A DNA stretch of 38,812 bases from a bacterium (lineage in GTDB: Bacteria; Acidobacteriota; Thermoanaerobaculia; Multivoradales; J023), in the NCBI GenBank assembly GCA_024226315.1, contig JAAELT010000171.1, positions 1 through 38,812 of the forward strand, in the 5' to 3' direction. The notes beneath the pieces are model-generated. The model worked only from the letters and a program-made list of their open reading frames with translations. It was not told the origin of the DNA and did no database searches. Shown piece after piece: positions 35,478 to 38,812 of the stretch (positions within the stretch are counted from its first letter, which is position 1; each line of letters opens with the position of its first letter). The position numbers were made by a program, and so were the translations under genes.

Positions 35478-35875
35478 AGAGGAGCGCTCCAGGCTGACAG
35501 GGTCCGATTATGCAGAAGGAAAAGCGAGAGTCAAGGACTCTCGCCCGGGCAACAGCTCTACCGGCCTACTTGCCCTCTAGCCGTCCGGATGGATGAACGG
35601 TCCATAGGTGTCCGCCTGCATCGCCGCCTCCTTCGGAACGACCTGGAGGCCGGCCGAATTGCTCGAACCTCTGGCCGCTCTTGGGCGGCATCATAGCGCG
35701 GCAAGGCTTGGAAATTCCGCAAGTAAATCATTGTTGCGGAAAAAGTGAGACAGGATCTCAGCAGCGGTCAATGCTCAGGAATTTCCGGGACTTTCTGCGA
35801 CTTGGAGAAGGTTTCAGTACTTCGATCGACCACAGCATGTGACGTGATAGTTTTCCTCGCAGAAGCCCCTGAATC
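35478..35875. other. Intergenic region between divergent TPR gene and hypothetical gene
   Basis: About 400 bp holding only the peptide ORF candidate. It includes an AT-rich part near 35720-35760 that may carry the minus-strand promoter. Nothing else is supported. Confidence 0.5.
35577..35621 (-). CDS. Candidate 14-residue peptide ORF
   Basis: ATG 35621 is preceded by AAGGAGGCGGCG, an ideal ribosome-binding site, and the frame encodes MQADTYGPFIHPDG then TAG. It lies on the same strand upstream of the TPR gene, with a 99-bp gap. The upstream sequence in the same frame has no start codon before its stop. Length and a Gly/Pro/His-rich end would fit a signal or leader peptide for a TPR receptor, but it is too short to prove from sequence alone. 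Confidence 0.35.
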   Translation of the reverse strand: MQADTYGPFIHPDG

Positions 35876-36418
35876 ATGAAGCGCGGTGTGCATTCCGCTC
35901 TCGGCGCTCTGCCACACCGCAACTTCACTGAACATGAATCACGATCGATCAAGGAACTGGTAGCGGTGGTGAAGGAATCGGCGTTACCGGCGATCGTCGC
36001 CGTCCTGGAGCTGATCGGCTCGGAGCACCCACCGCTCCTCCACTTCCAGCTCGATACGTTGCTCCGAAGCACGACACGGATCGCCGTTCACGACCTGGCC
36101 TCGGGCTTCGCAGTGCCGCTGGATCAGGTGGCACAAACCATCCACAAGGCTTGCCTGGACCTCGACAACCTGGAGCGGAAGCGGGGTGTCTGGAAGGACC
36201 CGACTCTGTTCCTCCAATCGCCCAACGTCGTCGCCCTGCTGCACGTCTGCCAGGCGAGGGCCGGGCGCACCACCGAGCGCCACCGCCGGCGCAAGCTCGA
36301 GGTCATCGAACGGAGACTGAGGGCTGCTCACGAGCTCGCACGTTCTCGCGCCTGGATCGAGGCTTTCATCGGACCACCGGTCCTGGAACGGGCCGGAGCT
36401 GCCGCGCCGGGCGACTGA
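35876..36418 (+). CDS. Hypothetical protein
   Basis: A 180-residue frame starting at ATG 35876. It is helical, with a possible helix-turn-helix around IAVHDLASGFAVPLDQVAQT (residues 69-88) and a basic stretch RAGRTTERHRRRKLEVIERR near 128-147 that could bind nucleic acid. No family is recognised. No clear ribosome-binding site is seen. It is followed by decayed DNA. Coding is likely from length and composition, but not certain. Confidence 0.5.
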   Translation: MKRGVHSALGALPHRNFTEHESRSIKELVAVVKESALPAIVAVLELIGSEHPPLLHFQLDTLLRSTTRIAVHDLASGFAVPLDQVAQTIHKACLDLDNLERKRGVWKDPTLFLQSPNVVALLHVCQARAGRTTERHRRRKLEVIERRLRAAHELARSRAWIEAFIGPPVLERAGAAAPGD

Positions 36419-36442
36419 TCCTCGGGCGGCGCGCCAGCCGGG

Positions 36443-36659
36443 GGATACGTCACTATAGCCCTTCGTTCGTCGAGCCGGCCCGGCCCGACAAGTCGGCGAC
36501 GGTCGTGCGGACTCCGTCGGGAGCCATCCTCGACGTCACGGACCCGGCGCTCGGGGCAGAGCTCAGCCCTGTCAGGGATGCCTCGGCGTCTACGGCTCGA
36601 CCGTGGAGCCAGGCCGCGTCAGAGTGAACGATCCCGTGCTGATCGAGCCGCCAGCCTGA
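36443..36659 (+). pseudogene. Decayed MOSC-domain protein gene
   Basis: One frame reads SPSFVEPARPDKSATVVRT then PSGAILDVTDPALGAEL, like the N-terminal half of MOSC proteins. A different frame reads LGVYGSTVEPGRVRVNDPVL and stops at TGA 36657-36659, like the family's C-terminus. The middle (more than 100 residues) and the true start are missing, and the two parts are out of frame. MOSC proteins bind pyranopterin cofactors or carry sulfur; this copy cannot be functional. Sequence from here to 36780 shows no other gene. Confidence 0.6.
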
Positions 36660-36780
36660 CCGCTGCGAGAACGAGGCGCTCAAGAAGCGGCTGCGCGATG
36701 CCCGAGACCGCCTCGACCGACGCGAGACCCCAGGGACCTCGATCACGTTCTTCACTTGTGGCGGCCGAGCTCCCTGGATT

Positions 36781-37047
36781 CTAATCCTCTATGGGAGTCT
36801 CCGCGGGCGAGTCCCTCCCAGCGGCGGCTGAAGCGACCTCAGCATCGAGCTTGTCCAGCAGACGCAGACCCGTCTCGCGCGAGCCGGCCGCCGCGCGGGC
36901 GCGGAAGCGGGTGTAGGCGTCGAACTCTGCCAGCGCGATGGTCGCGAACTCGTCAAAGAGCTTGTTGAGACTGATGTTCTGGGATCGGGCCAACTGGCGC
37001 AGACGGTCATGTTTGTCGGCGGGTAGTCGAAGTGTGAGAGTGCTCAT
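36781..37047 (-). CDS. Ribbon-helix-helix antitoxin
   Basis: An 88-residue protein beginning MSTLTLRLPADKHDRLRQLA, a CopG/Arc-like beta-strand and helix that binds DNA as a dimer, then NISLNKLFDEFATIALAEFD (second helix). The tail is Ala-rich and probably holds the toxin-binding part. The ATG overlaps the PIN gene stop by 4 bp. It lies downstream of the toxin, the reverse of the common order. It probably represses the pair's promoter. Confidence 0.85.
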   Translation of the reverse strand: MSTLTLRLPADKHDRLRQLARSQNISLNKLFDEFATIALAEFDAYTRFRARAAAGSRETGLRLLDKLDAEVASAAAGRDSPAETPIED

Positions 37048-37469
37048 GGCGTGATCTCCTGGACGAGGTCTCTTGGATGGAGGACGCGGATCTGTGGAAA
37101 GCGAAGCTGGGTCTCAGAGAAGTCGCGGAGGTCCTGGGTCACGATGGCGGTCGCGCCCCCGGCGACCGCCAGCTCGACGACATGGTTGTCGGCCTCGTCG
37201 CGGAGATTCGGCCGCCAGATGTTGTAGATCCGGACCCACCTGCAAGTGCTGAGAAAGGCGTTCAGCAGCGCCTCGCGCCCCGCGGGCTCGAGAGGCGTCT
37301 GCTCGAAGAGACTCGGCCGTGCGAGAACGGACTCGTACTCTGCAAACAGGCTTGCACCCATCAAGGGCCGGAGCCGGTCCTCGAGGCAAGCCCGGACCAC
37401 CTGCCTGCTGGGGCCGCCAGGCCCCAGCATGGCGGAGATGAAGACGTTGGTATCTACCACGACCTCCAT
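37044..37469 (-). CDS. PIN-domain toxin
   Basis: A 141-residue ribonuclease-type toxin. The acidic metal-binding residues are visible: Asp6 (VVVDTNVFISAML), Glu44 (SLFAEYESVL), Asp94 (RDEADNHVVELA) and Asp113 (IVTQDLRDF). It belongs to the COG1569-like group. ATG 37469 is preceded by TTGGGAG. It is the first gene of the pair and overlaps the antitoxin by 4 bp. Confidence 0.92.
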   Translation of the reverse strand: MEVVVDTNVFISAMLGPGGPSRQVVRACLEDRLRPLMGASLFAEYESVLARPSLFEQTPLEPAGREALLNAFLSTCRWVRIYNIWRPNLRDEADNHVVELAVAGGATAIVTQDLRDFSETQLRFPQIRVLHPRDLVQEITP

Positions 37470-37705
37470 CTCCCAATGATAGCATATGTGAAGTCATACT
37501 CCGACCTCCGCGCTTCATTCCCGAGAACAAGGACGGCGTCCTCGTGGAGGTCACCGCCCACGCCATCGGCGCTCGAGCACTGCTCGTACCGACACCGAGC
37601 CGGCAGCGTCGAGGTGCCAGCACCGCCTGCGGGTCGAGCTTGCGACCGACCGACGCCACGCTTGCCGGGCTCTTCCGCCTACACGCCCCGGCTCCCCGCC
37701 GCCAT

Positions 37706-37786
37706 CGCTCCGAAGGAGCGCAATCGTAAAGCTCGGGGTGAAACCCCGGGTTAGCGAGCCCCAAAACCCCTCGCCCTGAAGGGGCG
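37706..37786. repeat. Cluster of three small hairpins (REP-like)
   Basis: CGCTCC-GAA-GGAGCG at 37706-37720, CGGGGT-GAA-ACCCCG at 37734-37748, and CGCCC-TGAAG-GGGCG at 37772-37786. The middle one is of the same type as the hairpins at 2445 and 2517. They resemble dispersed palindromic elements. Confidence 0.65.
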
Positions 37787-37872
37787 AAATCGATTCCCGG
37801 TGTCTTCGAGAAGAACTACGATCGAACTGGATATATCAATTCTCGAGGGGGCCAGGCCACGCACCACAACCG

Positions 37873-37989
37873 CTCTCAATCCCCCGAAGGGTCAACGGCC
37901 GATTTCCACCGCTCGGGAAGTGCGCCCAACGGATCACAGGGTCTATTTCTCTGTCTCAATCCCCCGAAGGGTAAGCGGCCGATTCCCAC
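37873..37989. CRISPR. Two CRISPR-like repeats with one 43-bp spacer, no cas genes
   Basis: The 37-bp copies at 37873-37909 and 37953-37989 differ at 4 positions. Both hold TCTCAATCCCCCGAAGGG, then a GCGGCCGATT-type part and end TCCCAC or TTCCAC. CCC-CGAA-GGG can form a small stem. Repeat length, spacer length (43 bp) and the ATTCCCAC-like end are typical of CRISPR repeats. With only two copies it could be a relic or a chance direct repeat. Confidence 0.45.
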
Positions 37990-38086
37990 TAGGAGAGCAG
38001 AAGGTCCCTCTCCTTTTTCGCGCCGCTTGTTCGCGCCACCGCACCGACCGCGCGAGAGGCCTTCACACGTCCGGCCGTCTGCCGAA

Positions 38087-38566
38087 TCATCTCAGTCTCT
38101 TCTCTCTGCGAAACAATGCAATGAAGGAACCGATACTCGATACGATAGCAGCATAAGCGAACCACTGTTCTGCCCCGCTATCGACCAGCAGCGCAAGCAC
38201 GAACACGAGCGTCAAGCTCAACAGCAGAAGCAGGTAATATCTGTTTCGCGCTGACCACCGAGTAATCCGCCTTACACTCGCACGAACAGGATTACTCTGA
38301 AGCAAGGGCCTAAATCTGTAGTCGTCTCCTGAGAGGTTGTGAATGAGATCGGCCTGGCCGTATGTCTGCTTCTTGATCAGCTCGAAATTATAAATCTTAT
38401 CGAAATCATAGGACAGAAGGACAGCAACTACGTCGACTACATGATGAATCTTGAGCCCCGCGATACCAATGAGCGATCCGCCTTCTCCTGCATACTTCTC
38501 CAGAAGTGGCTCTAGGCTAGAGCACTTGACGTTCCCACTGCCAGATTTCCTTCCCAGAATTCGCAA
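38087..38566 (-). CDS. Small membrane protein, possibly truncated
   Basis: A 159-residue frame from TTG 38566. The first 105 residues are soluble and mixed (VVDVVAVLLSYDFDKIYNFE, LIKKQTYGQADLIHNLSGDD); then two membrane helices, YYLLLLLSLTLVFVLALLV (about 110-128) and WFAYAAIVSSIGSFIALF (about 135-152), end in a basic RREKRLR tail. GC is clearly lower than in the rest of the window. Upstream, coding-like sequence (ESTEGAEIYEKCLRILG in frame; LNAVLDKSERNWRARKVL in another) suggests a longer gene with a frameshift. Function unknown. Confidence 0.5.
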   Translation of the reverse strand: MRILGRKSGSGNVKCSSLEPLLEKYAGEGGSLIGIAGLKIHHVVDVVAVLLSYDFDKIYNFELIKKQTYGQADLIHNLSGDDYRFRPLLQSNPVRASVRRITRWSARNRYYLLLLLSLTLVFVLALLVDSGAEQWFAYAAIVSSIGSFIALFRREKRLR

Positions 38567-38812
38567 GCATTTCTCATAGATTTCAGCACCTTCCGTGCTC
38601 TCCAGTTTCTCTCACTCTTGTCCAAGACAGCATTTAGATCCTGCGTTGGCTAAAAACTATATTTCACGCCAATTGAGGACATGCATTCGTTGCGCTGCGA
38701 TAGCGCCTCACGCGGTCCGGAACGGGCAGCGCAGCGGCTGCTGACGCTGGTTGGCGATGGCCGGCTGGCCGGTCGAAACGGGCGGCTACCGATACTGGTG
38801 GGCGGCCGGGAC
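38567..38812. other. Right edge, low-GC then GC-rich, no assigned gene
   Basis: 38567-38690 is AT-rich and may contain the broken start of the membrane-protein gene. From about 38700 GC rises sharply, and both strands have short open frames running off the edge (for example WPVETGGYRYWWAAG on plus). I cannot tell which is real. Confidence 0.3.

Larger units (their letters stand above)
37470..38086. other. Gene-free region with hairpins and CRISPR-like repeats
   Basis: About 620 bp without a convincing gene. It holds three GC hairpins (37706-37786) and two CRISPR-like direct repeats (37873-37989). The left 230 bp looks like degraded coding DNA but I cannot name it. Confidence 0.6.

Noticed and set aside
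35565..35690. 41-codon frame starting ATGATG over the small peptide ORF
   Set aside because: It has no ribosome-binding site and a low-complexity Gly/Arg composition; the 14-codon frame has an ideal site.
37790..37870. A third CRISPR repeat left of the pair
   Set aside because: Only CGATTCCC is similar at 37791-37798 and the distance to the next repeat does not match.
38700..38812. Start of a new gene at the right edge
   Set aside because: Short open frames exist on both strands and no motif decides between them.

Overview
The window is high-GC, densely coded bacterial DNA that is read mostly from the minus strand. The gene mix suggests Acidobacteriota, perhaps Thermoanaerobaculia: a PknB-like kinase with a C-terminal repeat region, an S55-type SpoIVB-like peptidase, N-terminal AraC helix-turn-helix plus TPR regulators, a free TPR protein, a BTAD regulator and a PpdK. 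No rRNA, tRNA or marker gene fixes the taxonomy, so this is inference.

Layout. 1-13 kb is a long minus-strand series: FHA-GGDEF diguanylate cyclase, Ser/Thr kinase, recN, S55 peptidase, secreted propeller protein, coaD, BTAD regulator, GT2 and GT4 glycosyltransferases. A good sigma70-type promoter (TTGACC, 17 bp, TAGCAT) stands at its head. 13.4-16.2 kb is a plus-strand secreted subtilase with odd repeats. 16.2-20.6 kb is a minus-strand operon: GNAT, PaaA/BoxB-like di-iron protein, proline dehydrogenase, pyrroline-5-carboxylate reductase and a class I glutamine amidotransferase. 20.7-25.8 kb holds tex, a YaiI/YqxD protein, a ParE-type toxin-antitoxin pair, an aldo/keto reductase and a peroxiredoxin-like gene with an in-frame TGA at its active-site cysteine, best read as a selenoprotein. 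26-30.3 kb holds ppdK and a GT-C-like membrane protein.

30.4-38.8 kb is accessory. It contains two overlapping AraC-HTH/TPR regulators, a 42-bp tandem repeat array with a palindromic core, a TPR protein preceded by a candidate 14-residue peptide gene, a decayed MOSC gene, a PIN/ribbon-helix-helix toxin-antitoxin pair, hairpin repeats, two CRISPR-like repeats without cas genes, and a low-GC membrane-protein gene that may be broken.

The strongest unusual observation is the selenoprotein: the UxxC motif, the conserved frame on both sides of the TGA and a SECIS-like hairpin at the right distance all agree. Next are the 42-bp array beside the twin regulators, the peptide/TPR arrangement, the CRISPR-like pair, and the apparently permuted order of catalytic motifs in the S55 protein.
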